Source of the DNA: Streptomyces sp. NRRL WC-3549
GTDB lineage: Bacteria > Actinomycetota > Actinomycetes > Streptomycetales > Streptomycetaceae
Length of the DNA stretch: 7,776 nt
Direction of reading: 5' to 3'
Assembly (NCBI RefSeq): GCF_000721935.1
Contig: NZ_KL585385.1
Location: forward strand, 59,209 to 66,984
The position numbers and the translations under genes were made by a program. Positions 1-6,430 of the stretch are shown here, one piece after another. How positions within the stretch are numbered: position 1 is the first letter of the stretch; every line of letters begins with the position of its first letter. The notes under the pieces were generated by a model. It made no database searches. It had not been told where the DNA came from and saw nothing but the letters and a program-made list of their open reading frames with translations.

Positions 1-77
1 GCACGCGATCCTCGACCAGGAGACCGAGCCGTCCCGGCAGGCCAGGACCACCGAGCACCTGCAGGCCGTCGTCCGTG
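1..77 (+). other. Unplaced coding-like fragment joined to tmk by an adapter
   Basis: Reading from base 2 gives an open stretch of about 25 codons (beginning HAILDQETEP and ending EHLQAVVR) with G or C at almost every third position, which is typical of real coding sequence in this genome. It is polar and charged, so it does not look like the membrane helices expected just before the downstream tmk segment. It is separated from tmk by a synthetic adapter, so it is probably not its true neighbour. In a mate-pair junction the two sides come from opposite ends of one multi-kilobase fragment. I see no second copy in this window. I do not recognise the protein. Confidence 0.4.
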
Positions 78-106
78 CTGTCTCTTATACACATCATAAG
101 AGACAG
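78..106. other. Nextera mate-pair junction adapter (sequencing artefact)
   Basis: Bases 78-95 read CTGTCTCTTATACACATC, the first 18 of the 19 bases of the synthetic Tn5 mosaic end. Bases 96-106 read ATAAGAGACAG, the last 11 bases of the same end in the opposite orientation. A full mate-pair junction is two mosaic ends head to head (38 bases), and this copy lacks the 9 central bases. The mosaic end is an engineered hybrid of the IS50 outer and inner ends, so a natural transposon is not the best explanation. The AT content also differs sharply from the flanking DNA. The join on either side should not be trusted as genomic. Confidence 0.95.
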
Positions 107-840
107 GCCTCGGCTCCGGTGACTTCGTCTTCGCCCACGGGGGCGCGGCCTTCACGCTGATGCTCATCGGCGCACTGCTGCTGCCCGTGGCCGTCATCGT
201 CCTCGCCCGGATCGACGACCGGTCCGGGGTACCGCTCCGCAGGGACCTGAGCGACGCGCTGCGCGGCAGCGACCCGGCCGTGGCACCCGCCGCGACGGGC
301 TTCTTCCTCGCCGTGGAGGGCGGCGACGGGGCCGGCAAGTCCACCCAGGTCGAGGCTCTCGCCGAGTGGATCCGCGCCAAGGGCCACGAGGTCGTCGTGA
401 CGCGGGAGCCGGGAGCGACCCCGATCGGCAAGCGGCTGCGTTCGATCCTGCTCGACGTGTCCTCGGCCGGGCTGTCCAACCGGGCCGAGGCCCTGCTGTA
501 CGCGGCCGACCGCGCCGAGCACGTCGACTCGGTCGTCCGCCCGGCGCTGGAACGCGGTGCGATCGTCATCTCGGACCGGTACATCGACTCGTCCGTCGCC
601 TACCAGGGGGCGGGCCGCGACCTCTCCCCGACGGAGATCGCCCGGATCTCGCGATGGGCGACCGGCGGGCTCGTCCCGAACCTGACGGTCCTTCTGGACG
701 TCGCACCGGCGACCGCCCGGGAACGCTTCACCGAGGCCCCGGACCGGCTGGAGTCGGAACCCCCCGAGTTCCACAACCGGGTGCGGGCCGGCTTCCTCAC
801 CCTCGCGGCCGCCGCACCGTTGCGCTACCTCGTGGTGGAC

Positions 841-851
841 GCGGCGCGCTC
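841..851 (+). other. Frame break and probable small deletion inside tmk
   Basis: Upstream, the frame starting at base 1 reads ...RYLVVDA (last convincing codon at 841-843). Downstream, the frame starting at base 3 reads ALSEAEIKALEE from 846. Carrying on in the first frame gives only Arg/Pro-rich sequence to a stop at 1255-1257, the signature of an out-of-frame reading of the Glu/Lys coil. From family knowledge, the kinase's last helix and the linker, about 20 residues, are missing. A deletion whose length is not a multiple of three fits both the loss and the frame change. Adapter contamination nearby makes misassembly more likely than a true mutation. Confidence 0.75.
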
Positions 852-1451
852 TCCGAGGCCGAGATCAAGGCCTTGGAGGAGGCGCGCAAGGCGGCCGAGG
901 AGGAGGCCCGCCGCAAGGCCGAGGAAGAGGCGGCCCGCAAGGCCGAGGAGGAGCGGCTGGAGCGCGAGCGGCAGGCGCAGCTCGCCAAGCTCCGCGCCGA
1001 GGAGGAGGAGCGCCGGCGCCGCGAGGAGGAAGAGGCGCGGCAGCGCGAGGCCGAACGACAGGCGGAGGAGGCCCGGCAGCGTGCCGAGGAGGCCCGCCGC
1101 CGTGCCGAGGAGGAGCGGGCCCGGATCGAGGCCGAGGAGCGGGCGCGCGAGGCCGAGCAGGAACGTCTGCGCAAGCAGGCCGCGGAGGAGGCCCGGCTCC
1201 GCAAGGAGGCGGAGGAGCTCCGTCTGGAGAAGCAGCGCAAGGCGGAGGAGGCGCTGATCCGGGCCGAGGAGGCGCGGCGCAGGGCCGAGGCCGATGCCGC
1301 CGCCGCGGCGCAGGAGTCCGCGTCGTCGGCCGCGTCCGGCACCTCGGTGCCGGACAACGAGCTCACGGTCCCGACCCCGGTCGTGAACCCGAACGAGATC
1401 ACGCAGCCGGTACCGCTGGCCCGGCCGCAGGACCGCCCGGCCCCCGACGCC

Positions 1452-1520
1452 GAGGAGACGACCGTGCTGCCGTCCGTGCGGGACGCGGACGAGACCACCG
1501 TCCTGCCGCCCGTACGGGAC
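1452..1520 (+). repeat. Tandem ETTVLP(S/P)VRD motif in the Tmk tail
   Basis: Two near-identical copies lie back to back, EETTVLPSVRDA and DETTVLPPVRDE. Each begins with acidic residues before a Thr-Thr pair. They sit in the low-complexity linker between the coiled coil and the acidic C-terminus of Tmk. Thr-Thr pairs after acidic residues resemble sites phosphorylated by actinobacterial Ser/Thr kinases and read by FHA domains. That role is inference only. Confidence 0.6.
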
Positions 1521-1808
1521 GAGCGCGGGGCGCTCCGGCCCGAGGAGGGGGAGAACGAGCGCACGCGTGAGCTGCCGCAGATCGGCGAAGGCTCCCGGGA
1601 GGGCGCGGCGCCCCAGGAGCGTGGCGCGTCCCGTCGCTCCCGGCCCCGTCCGGACTGGGCCGAGGAGACACCGCTGGACGACCTGCCGACGCTGGCCGAC
1701 GAGCTGCTCGGCGGCCAGGACGACGAGGACCAGGACCGCCGCGGGCGTGGAGACCGCGGGCCGCGTCGCTGACGGTTCACGGCGGGGCAGGAGAGCCGAC
1801 GGAGTGTT

Positions 1809-1868
1809 ACGGCGGGCCCGGCACCCAGGGAGAGCGGTTCCGGCCGCTCCGGGGGCCGGGCCCGCCGT
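1809..1868 (+). terminator. Large nested hairpin between tmk and holB
   Basis: The arm ACGGCGGGCCCGGC at 1809-1822 is the exact reverse complement of GCCGGGCCCGCCGT at 1855-1868, giving a 14-base-pair stem. Inside it, GAGCGG (1832-1837) pairs with CCGCTC (1844-1849) around a 6-base loop. It starts 36 bases after the tmk stop. There is no T-run, which is usual for Streptomyces terminators. It most likely ends or attenuates the tmk transcript within the 245-base gap. The rest of that gap shows no gene. Confidence 0.6.
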
Positions 1869-2017
1869 GCTGTCCGCCACCGAGACGCCTGCCGGGGTGG
1901 CGGCCCGCCCGTACACCCCGCGTCCGGACCGGTGTGGTCCCGGCTGTCAGACCCCTCCCGCACAATGGAACCCGGCTTCACCGGCACGACACCCCACCAC
2001 CGGAAGGGCGGTGACCC

Positions 2018-3223
2018 ATGACCGTATGGGACGACCTGGTCGGACAGGACCGAGTGCAGGAGCAGCTCGGCGCCGCCGCCCGGGACGCCGATGCGCTGGT
2101 CACCGCCCATACCGACGGCGCGCCCGTGCCCCCGGGGTCGAGGATGACCCACGCCTGGCTGTTCACCGGCCCGCCCGGTTCCGGCAGGTCGACTGCCGCG
2201 CGCGCCTTCGCCGCGGCGCTCCAGTGCACCAGCCCGGACCGCGCGCTGGGCGGGGTACCGGGCTGCGGGTTCTGCGACGGTTGCCACACGGCGCTGATCG
2301 GGACCCACGCGGACGTCGAGGTGGTCCGTACGGAGCTGCTCTCCATCGGGGTGAAGGAGACCCGCGAGCTGGTCCGCCGCGCGCAGCTCTCGCCGGCTGT
2401 CGGGCGGTGGCAGGTCATCGTCCTGGAGGACGCCGACCGGCTCACCGAGGGAGCGGGCAACGTCCTGCTGAAGGCGGTGGAGGAGCCCGCGCCCCGCACC
2501 GTGTGGCTGCTCTGCGCCCCGTCGCTCGAAGACGTGCTGCCCACGATCCGTTCCCGCTGCCGGCACCTCACCCTGACCACACCGCCGGTCGACGCCGTCG
2601 CGGAGGTGCTCGTGAGGCGGGACGGCGTCGACCCCGACCGGGCGGCCTCCGCCGCCCGCGCCACCCAGGGGCACATCGGCAGGGCACGCCGACTCGCCAC
2701 GGACGAGCGGGCCCGTGCCCGGCGTGCCGCTGTGCTCAAGCTCCCCCTGCGCGTCCAGGACGTCGGCGGCTGCCTCAAGGCGGCCCAGGAGCTGATCGAC
2801 ACGGCCGGTGACGACGCCAAGCAGGCCGCGGAGGAAGTGGACGGCAAGGAGACCGATGAGCTGAAGGCTGCGCTCGGCGCCGTCGCGGGAGGGCGGATGC
2901 CGCGCGGCACCGCCGGTGTGATGAAGGAGCTGGAGGACAGGCAGAAGCGCCGCAGGACACGCACACAGCGCGACAGCCTCGATCTCGCGCTCACCGAGCT
3001 CACCGGCTTCTACCGCGACGTGCTGGCCCTCCAGCTCGGCTCCCGGACCGCTTTGGCCAACACCGACGTGCAGGACGCCCTCGACCGGATCGCCGGGTCC
3101 TCGACCCCGGAGCGGACCCTGCGGCGGATCGAGGCCGTGATCGCCTGCCGCAAGGCCCTGGACCGCAACGTCGCGCCGCTGCTGGCGGTGGAGGCGATGA
3201 CCATGGCGCTGCGGGCCGGCTGA
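2018..3223 (+). CDS. holB: DNA polymerase III subunit delta' (clamp loader)
   Basis: This 401-residue protein is the delta' subunit of the clamp loader, which with the DnaX and delta subunits opens the beta sliding clamp and places it on primed DNA. Visible features are the N-terminal WDDLVGQ motif (4-10), a P-loop GPPGSGRST (51-59) with Arg57 where ATPases have Lys, a zinc-binding group Cys70, Cys83, Cys86 and Cys89, the Walker B-like LEDADRL (136-142), the NVLLKAVEEP segment (148-157) and the SRC motif (179-181). The region from about 250 to 310 is highly charged. The helical C-terminal collar follows. The altered P-loop fits a subunit not expected to hydrolyse ATP, as is known for E. coli delta'. 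The start is supported by GGAAGGG at 2002-2008, 9 bases before the ATG, and by the conserved N-terminus. Length matches actinobacterial delta'. It follows tmk as in other Streptomyces, probably with its own promoter given the hairpin between them. Confidence 0.93.
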   Translation: MTVWDDLVGQDRVQEQLGAAARDADALVTAHTDGAPVPPGSRMTHAWLFTGPPGSGRSTAARAFAAALQCTSPDRALGGVPGCGFCDGCHTALIGTHADVEVVRTELLSIGVKETRELVRRAQLSPAVGRWQVIVLEDADRLTEGAGNVLLKAVEEPAPRTVWLLCAPSLEDVLPTIRSRCRHLTLTTPPVDAVAEVLVRRDGVDPDRAASAARATQGHIGRARRLATDERARARRAAVLKLPLRVQDVGGCLKAAQELIDTAGDDAKQAAEEVDGKETDELKAALGAVAGGRMPRGTAGVMKELEDRQKRRRTRTQRDSLDLALTELTGFYRDVLALQLGSRTALANTDVQDALDRIAGSSTPERTLRRIEAVIACRKALDRNVAPLLAVEAMTMALRAG

Positions 3224-3304
3224 CGACGCGGGCTGCGGCGGTTCGTGCCGGGGCGGCCTGTGCCGGGGCGACGCGCGAATTCACCCGTAAGAGCTGGGAA
3301 TCGG

Positions 3305-3337
3305 TTGAGTCGTCACCCTGCGGCTACGCTCCGGGGA
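3305..3337 (+). promoter_or_regulatory. Probable promoter for a leaderless hydrolase mRNA
   Basis: TACGCT at 3325-3330 fits the actinobacterial -10 pattern TANNNT. Exactly six bases follow before the A of the start codon at 3337, so transcription would start on the start codon itself. There is no convincing ribosome binding site; the GGGG at 3333-3336 is too close to the ATG. A -35-like TTGAGT at 3305-3310 is only 14 bases from the -10, too short to be trusted. Leaderless mRNAs are common in Streptomyces. Confidence 0.55.
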
Positions 3338-4866
3338 TGGACACCAGGCGCCTGTTCACCGTCTTCGCCGCCGCGCTCGGCACGGCCGGTCTTCTCGTCT
3401 CCGGCTGCAGCAGCGGCGGATCGGCGCCCCGTGCGTCGGCCACGGGATCGGCCGTCGCCGAAGAGCTCCAGCCGTACTACGGGCAGAAGCTGCGATGGCG
3501 GGACTGCGGGGCGGAGGGCTTCCAGTGCGCCACGATGAAGGCCCCGCTCGACTACGCCGAGCCCGACGGCGGTGACATCGACCTGGCCGTCTCCCGTAAG
3601 AAGGCCACCGGTCCGGGCAAGCGGATCGGCTCGCTCCTGGTGAACCCGGGCGGCCCCGGAGGCTCGGCCGTCGGCTACCTCCAGGGGTACGCGGCGATCG
3701 GCTACCCGGCCCCGGTCCGCGCCCGGTACGACATGGTGGCCGTCGATCCCCGCGGGGTGGCCCGCAGCGAACCCGTCACCTGCCTCACCGGCAAGGAGAT
3801 GGACGCCTACACCCAGGTGGACCAGACCCCCGACGACGACGCCGAGGCCGCGAAGCTGAACGATGCCTTCGCCACGTTCGCGGCCGGCTGCCAGAAGCAC
3901 TCGGGCAAGATCCTTCCGCATGTCTCCACGGTGGAGACGGCCCGGGACATGGACGTCCTGCGTGCCCTGCTCGGTGACGAGAAGCTCCACTACGTGGGCG
4001 CCTCGTACGGCACCTTCCTCGGTGCGACGTACGCCGACCTGTTCCCGAGCCGCGTGGGCCGGCTCGTCCTCGACGGGGCGATGGACCCCTCGCTCCCCTC
4101 GCTCGACATCAACCGCGACCAGACCGCCGGGTTCGAGACGGCGTTCCAGTCGTTCGCGGCCGACTGCGTCAAGGAGAAGGACTGCCCCCTCGGCACCACG
4201 TCCACCGCCGACGCGGCGACCGCGCTGAAGAAGCTCTTCGCCGACCTGGACGCCAAGCCGATCGCGACCGGGGAGAGCCGGAAACTGGGCGAGTCCCTGG
4301 CGACGACCGGCGTGATCGCCGCGATGTACGACGAGGCGGCCTGGCCGCAGCTCCGTGAAGCACTCGCCGGCGCCCAGCGGGGCGAGGGGGCCGGTCTGCT
4401 CGCCCTGGCCGACAGCTACTACGAGCGCGATCCGGACGGCACGTACGCGAACCTCATGTACGCCAACGCCGCCGTGAACTGCCTCGACCTCGCCCCCGCC
4501 TTCACCGGCCCGGAGGAGGTCGAGAAGGCGCTGCCCGACTTCGAGAAGGCCTCGCCCGTCTTCGGCAAGGGATTCGCCTGGGCGGCCCTGAACTGCGGTT
4601 CCTGGCCCGTCGAACCCACCGGCACGCCCCACCGCACCGAGGCGGAGGGCGCCGCCCCCATCGTCGTGGTCGGCACCACCCGCGACCCGGCCACCCCGTA
4701 CAAGTGGGCGAAGTCGCTCGCCGGACAGCTCTCCTCCGGCCGTCTCCTCACCTACGAGGGGGACGGACACACGGCGTACGGCCGCGGCAGCGACTGCGTC
4801 GACACGGCGATCAACACGTATCTGCTGGACGGCACCCCGCCCCAGGACGGCAAGAAATGCTCCTGA
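3337..4866 (+). CDS. Secreted lipoprotein alpha/beta-hydrolase, TAP-type peptidase family
   Basis: The 509-residue product resembles the Streptomyces tripeptidyl aminopeptidase/SlpD/SlpE family of serine hydrolases, which release short peptides from protein N-termini outside the cell. A signal peptide of Arg-Arg plus a hydrophobic stretch ends in the lipobox VSGC, with Cys24 as the probable lipidated residue, so the enzyme should be anchored at the outer membrane face. Further features are the Cys57/Cys64 pair in WRDCGAEGFQC, the oxyanion-hole motif NPGGPGGS (103-110), the nucleophile Ser223 in GASYG, Asp450 in TTRDPATP and His478 in GDGHTAYG. Together these give a complete catalytic triad. 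The C-terminal 100 or so residues match the TAP-like domain that ends this family, including a closing Cys pair. Length is typical. The start is fixed by the signal peptide and by a promoter set for a leaderless mRNA. Exact substrate is not knowable from sequence; a related esterase or proline iminopeptidase activity is possible. Confidence 0.88.
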   Translation: MDTRRLFTVFAAALGTAGLLVSGCSSGGSAPRASATGSAVAEELQPYYGQKLRWRDCGAEGFQCATMKAPLDYAEPDGGDIDLAVSRKKATGPGKRIGSLLVNPGGPGGSAVGYLQGYAAIGYPAPVRARYDMVAVDPRGVARSEPVTCLTGKEMDAYTQVDQTPDDDAEAAKLNDAFATFAAGCQKHSGKILPHVSTVETARDMDVLRALLGDEKLHYVGASYGTFLGATYADLFPSRVGRLVLDGAMDPSLPSLDINRDQTAGFETAFQSFAADCVKEKDCPLGTTSTADAATALKKLFADLDAKPIATGESRKLGESLATTGVIAAMYDEAAWPQLREALAGAQRGEGAGLLALADSYYERDPDGTYANLMYANAAVNCLDLAPAFTGPEEVEKALPDFEKASPVFGKGFAWAALNCGSWPVEPTGTPHRTEAEGAAPIVVVGTTRDPATPYKWAKSLAGQLSSGRLLTYEGDGHTAYGRGSDCVDTAINTYLLDGTPPQDGKKCS

Positions 4867-4895
4867 CCAGCGGGTACGCCGTCAGGGACGGGTGG

Positions 4896-4932
4896 TTCGG
4901 AGCACCCCCGGAAACTGTGTAGACTTGGCGTC
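4896..4932 (+). promoter_or_regulatory. Probable promoter of tRNA-Thr
   Basis: TAGACT at 4920-4925 is a good -10 for the main sigma factor. TTCGGA at 4896-4901 is a weak -35 with 18-base spacing. Transcription would begin near 4932 and leave a 5' leader of about 34 bases before the mature tRNA. The site lies in the 99-base gap after the hydrolase stop codon. Confidence 0.5.
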
Positions 4933-4936
4933 GCTG

Positions 4937-4960
4937 CTGGTCGCACCATGGTGTGACCGG
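4937..4960 (+). promoter_or_regulatory. Near-perfect palindrome in the tRNA leader
   Basis: Bases 4939-4958 read GGTCGCACCATGGTGTGACC, a 20-base palindrome with one imperfect position pair (G4943 with T4954, a G-U wobble in RNA). Pairing can extend to 4937/4960. It lies just downstream of the probable start point and just before the tRNA 5' end at 4966. It could be a leader-RNA hairpin affecting RNase P processing, or an operator for a dimeric repressor. The sequence does not decide between these. Confidence 0.4.
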
Positions 4961-4965
4961 AGTGT

Positions 4966-5039
4966 GCCGCCTTAGCTCAGTTGGCCAGAGCAACGCACTC
5001 GTAATGCGTAGGTCTCGGGTTCGAATCCCGAAGGCGGCT
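4966..5039 (+). tRNA. tRNA-Thr, anticodon CGT
   Basis: The full cloverleaf is visible. The acceptor stem GCCGCCT (4966-4972) pairs with AGGCGGC (5032-5038). The D stem is GCTC/GAGC (4975-4978 with 4988-4991). The anticodon stem is ACGCA/TGCGT (4993-4997 with 5005-5009), with loop CTCGTAA carrying the anticodon CGT at 5000-5002, which reads the ACG codon. The T stem is TCGGG/CCCGA (5015-5019 with 5027-5031) around TTCGAAT. The discriminator base is T5039, and the 3' CCA is not encoded. ACG is a common Thr codon in this GC-rich genome. The 3' half, a usual phage attachment site, is intact and no integrase gene is nearby. Confidence 0.96.
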
Positions 5040-5044
5040 CTGTG

Positions 5045-5082
5045 AAGGCCCCAGGACTCACTCGCCGTGACCTGGGGCTTTT
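5045..5082 (+). terminator. Intrinsic terminator of tRNA-Thr
   Basis: The arm around GGCCCCAGG (5047-5055) pairs with CCTGGGGCT (5071-5079) in a stem of about 11 pairs including one G-U. An extension TCAC/GTGA (5058-5061 with 5067-5070) closes a small loop. TTTT follows at 5079-5082. It begins 6 bases after the tRNA, so it should end the tRNA transcript. Confidence 0.85.
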
Positions 5083-5121
5083 GCTTGTCGTCGTACGTAT
5101 CTGCTCGTCGCCGTCCGCACC

Positions 5122-5157
5122 GCGAAGCCCCAGGTCATGAAGGACCTGGGGCTTCGC
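5122..5157 (-). terminator. Perfect 15-bp hairpin ending the glucanase unit
   Basis: GCGAAGCCCCAGGTC (5122-5136) and GACCTGGGGCTTCGC (5143-5157) are exact reverse complements around a 6-base loop. The hairpin sits 17 bases past the GH64 stop codon, reading on the minus strand. It lacks a T-run on that side. It probably ends the leftward mRNA and, with the tRNA terminator at 5045-5082, isolates the two converging transcripts. The two hairpins share the 12-base sequence GACCTGGGGCTT. Confidence 0.7.
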
Positions 5158-5174
5158 CGTGCCTTCGGAACCGG

Positions 5175-6386
5175 TCAGAACGGTGTCAGCGTCAGCCGTG
5201 CGCCCGTCGGAGCGGTGTCCTGGATGTACGAGGCGAAGTCGGCCACGTCGTCGAAGGCGAAGCCGTACGCCTTGCCGTCCCGGGTCGCCGCGTGGACGGC
5301 CGCCGAGTAGTGGTTGGTGATCGGCGACGCCCGGTAGAAGGCGGCCGGGTCCGTGGTGGGCTGGGCGGTGTCGCTGATCAGCGTGGACCGGTTGAAGCCG
5401 GCGCCCAGGACGGCGGCGACCGGGCCGGTGGTGCCGTCGTTGGGTGCGGCGAGGTTGCCGTCGCAGAACAGCACGTCCCGGGTGGTCGGCCTGGCGAAGG
5501 AGACGGACGCCGGGCCGTCGAAGGCGAACCGGTCTCCGCGCACCCGGCCGGTGAACGTACCCGCGTTGGTGGTGACCGTGAGGTCCCTGCCGGTGTAGGT
5601 GCTCCACACCTCGTCGATGTACGGGTCGAAGTAGTCCGTGGCGAAGATGCCCGCGTCCAGCCCGTGGCCGGGTGCGATGACGCGCAGGTCGTCCACCACC
5701 AGGGGTGCGAACTCGGGGATCTCCCGGAGAGCGGCGAAGACCTGGTCACGTCCCTGTGCGCGCAGGGTGCCGGTGGTCCGGTTCTCGGCGCCGGTCAGGC
5801 CGATGCTCAGGGGGACGCTGAACATGTCGACCATGGTGGTGTTGCAGAACATCCCGGCGGCGTTGTACGTGAACTCGGCGCAGTCGTGCAGCACGTCGTA
5901 GTTCGGGTCCGAGGTCACCCAGCCCGCGGGGTACTGGAGGGCCGCGTCGCCGTTGCCGTCCGCCACCGCCTTGAACTTCAGTTTGTCGCCGAGCGCGACG
6001 TAGATGCGCCCGGACATGTAAGGCAGGGTCAGCGAGGTCTCGCCGCTGCCGGACAGGGCGATGGCGTAGTCGGTGTAGCCGTCGGCACCGTTGTCCGAGA
6101 GCGATATCGGCGCGAGGGTGCCCTCGGGGGTGAGGCGGACCTGTCGTCCGTCCTGGTTGCCGACGATGTACAGGTACACCGAGGAGTCGGCGAACGCGCC
6201 CGAGTCGTTGACGACCGTCAGCGGGAGGGCGCCGCCGGCCGAGGCCTTCGTCCCCTCGTCGCCGGAGCCGATCGTGGCCAGGGCGTGGGGCGCGATGAGC
6301 GCGGCGGCGGGGACGGCCACGGCGGCACCGGCGAGTGAGGTGAGCAGCCTGCGGCGGGAGACGTTGCGCTGGTGGCGGGGAGACAT
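5175..6386 (-). CDS. GH64 beta-1,3-glucanase with Tat signal
   Basis: The 403-residue protein belongs to glycoside hydrolase family 64, whose characterised members cut beta-1,3-glucan to release laminaripentaose. The twin-arginine signal SRRRLLT (10-16) is followed by a hydrophobic Ala-rich stretch, with probable cleavage after ALA (35-37). The mature domain fills the rest, with thaumatin-like segments such as PLTVVNDSG (55-63) and YLYIVG (71-76). Catalytic candidates are Glu171 (CAEFTYNAAG) and Asp187 (VDMFSVP). Their 16-residue spacing equals that reported for Glu154 and Asp170 of the S. matensis enzyme. The ATG at 6386 is chosen because GGAAAGAG (6396-6403) lies 9 bases upstream and the signal peptide begins right after; the frame stays open further up only as a shadow of the neighbouring gene. 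No carbohydrate-binding module is attached, unlike some family members. It lies 44 bases behind the GH16 gene and is probably co-transcribed with it. Confidence 0.9.
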   Translation of the reverse strand: MSPRHQRNVSRRRLLTSLAGAAVAVPAAALIAPHALATIGSGDEGTKASAGGALPLTVVNDSGAFADSSVYLYIVGNQDGRQVRLTPEGTLAPISLSDNGADGYTDYAIALSGSGETSLTLPYMSGRIYVALGDKLKFKAVADGNGDAALQYPAGWVTSDPNYDVLHDCAEFTYNAAGMFCNTTMVDMFSVPLSIGLTGAENRTTGTLRAQGRDQVFAALREIPEFAPLVVDDLRVIAPGHGLDAGIFATDYFDPYIDEVWSTYTGRDLTVTTNAGTFTGRVRGDRFAFDGPASVSFARPTTRDVLFCDGNLAAPNDGTTGPVAAVLGAGFNRSTLISDTAQPTTDPAAFYRASPITNHYSAAVHAATRDGKAYGFAFDDVADFASYIQDTAPTGARLTLTPF

Positions 6387-6430
6387 GTGAGGGTTCTCTT
6401 TCCGTACGGGTGCGGTGAGGGGGCGAGCGG

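Larger units (their letters stand above)
107..1772 (+). pseudogene. tmk: dTMP kinase with membrane-domain fusion and coiled-coil tail; truncated and frameshifted, probably by assembly error
   Basis: Thymidylate kinase phosphorylates dTMP to dTDP with ATP, an essential step in dTTP supply. The first piece (frame of base 109, to about 843) begins with the end of an MFS-like membrane domain, including one hydrophobic helix at about 151-205. It is followed by a full kinase core: P-loop GGDGAGKST at 319-345, TREPG at 400-414, DRYIDSSVAYQG at 574-609 and a lid-like segment RFTEAPDRLESE after 724. At 841-851 the frame changes. Homologues as I remember them have about 20 more residues here, joining VVDA to LSEAEIK. 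The second piece (846-1769, 308 codons) starts ALSEAEIKALEE, runs through about 145 residues of Glu/Arg/Ala-rich coiled coil, then a Pro/Thr linker with two ETTVLP motifs and an acidic tail. The start lies beyond the adapter. In living cells the gene is almost certainly intact, because reading frame and codon bias stay strong on both sides. The identity of both halves is very secure. Confidence 0.9.

Noticed and set aside
78..106. A natural Tn5/IS50-like element or short inverted-repeat element
   Set aside because: The bases match the engineered mosaic end, not the natural outer or inner end of IS50. There is no transposase and no target duplication is visible.
1961..1966. CACAAT as a -10 box for holB
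   Set aside because: There is no matching -35 at normal spacing and the first base is off pattern. holB probably has a promoter in this gap, but I cannot place it.
797..2674. A 625-codon open frame on the minus strand opposite tmk and holB
   Set aside because: It crosses the coiled-coil tail and the tmk-holB gap, reads as Ser/Arg-rich low complexity, and mirrors the codon bias of the genes on the plus strand. It is a shadow frame.
3245..3270. Direct repeat GTGCCGGGGCG (3245-3255 and 3260-3270) before the hydrolase
   Set aside because: An 11-base GC-rich repeat is easily chance at this composition, and it lies far from the promoter's -35 region.
5067..6338. A 423-codon open frame on the plus strand opposite GH64
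   Set aside because: Its Gly/Val/Arg-rich sequence has no recognisable motif, and it runs through the terminator hairpin. The minus strand carries a clear GH64 protein.
6404..6411. Short CCGTACGG-type palindrome between the two glucanase genes as a regulator site
   Set aside because: Eight-base GC-rich palindromes are frequent here, and it lies next to the GH64 ribosome binding site. No known operator such as a CebR-type box is seen.
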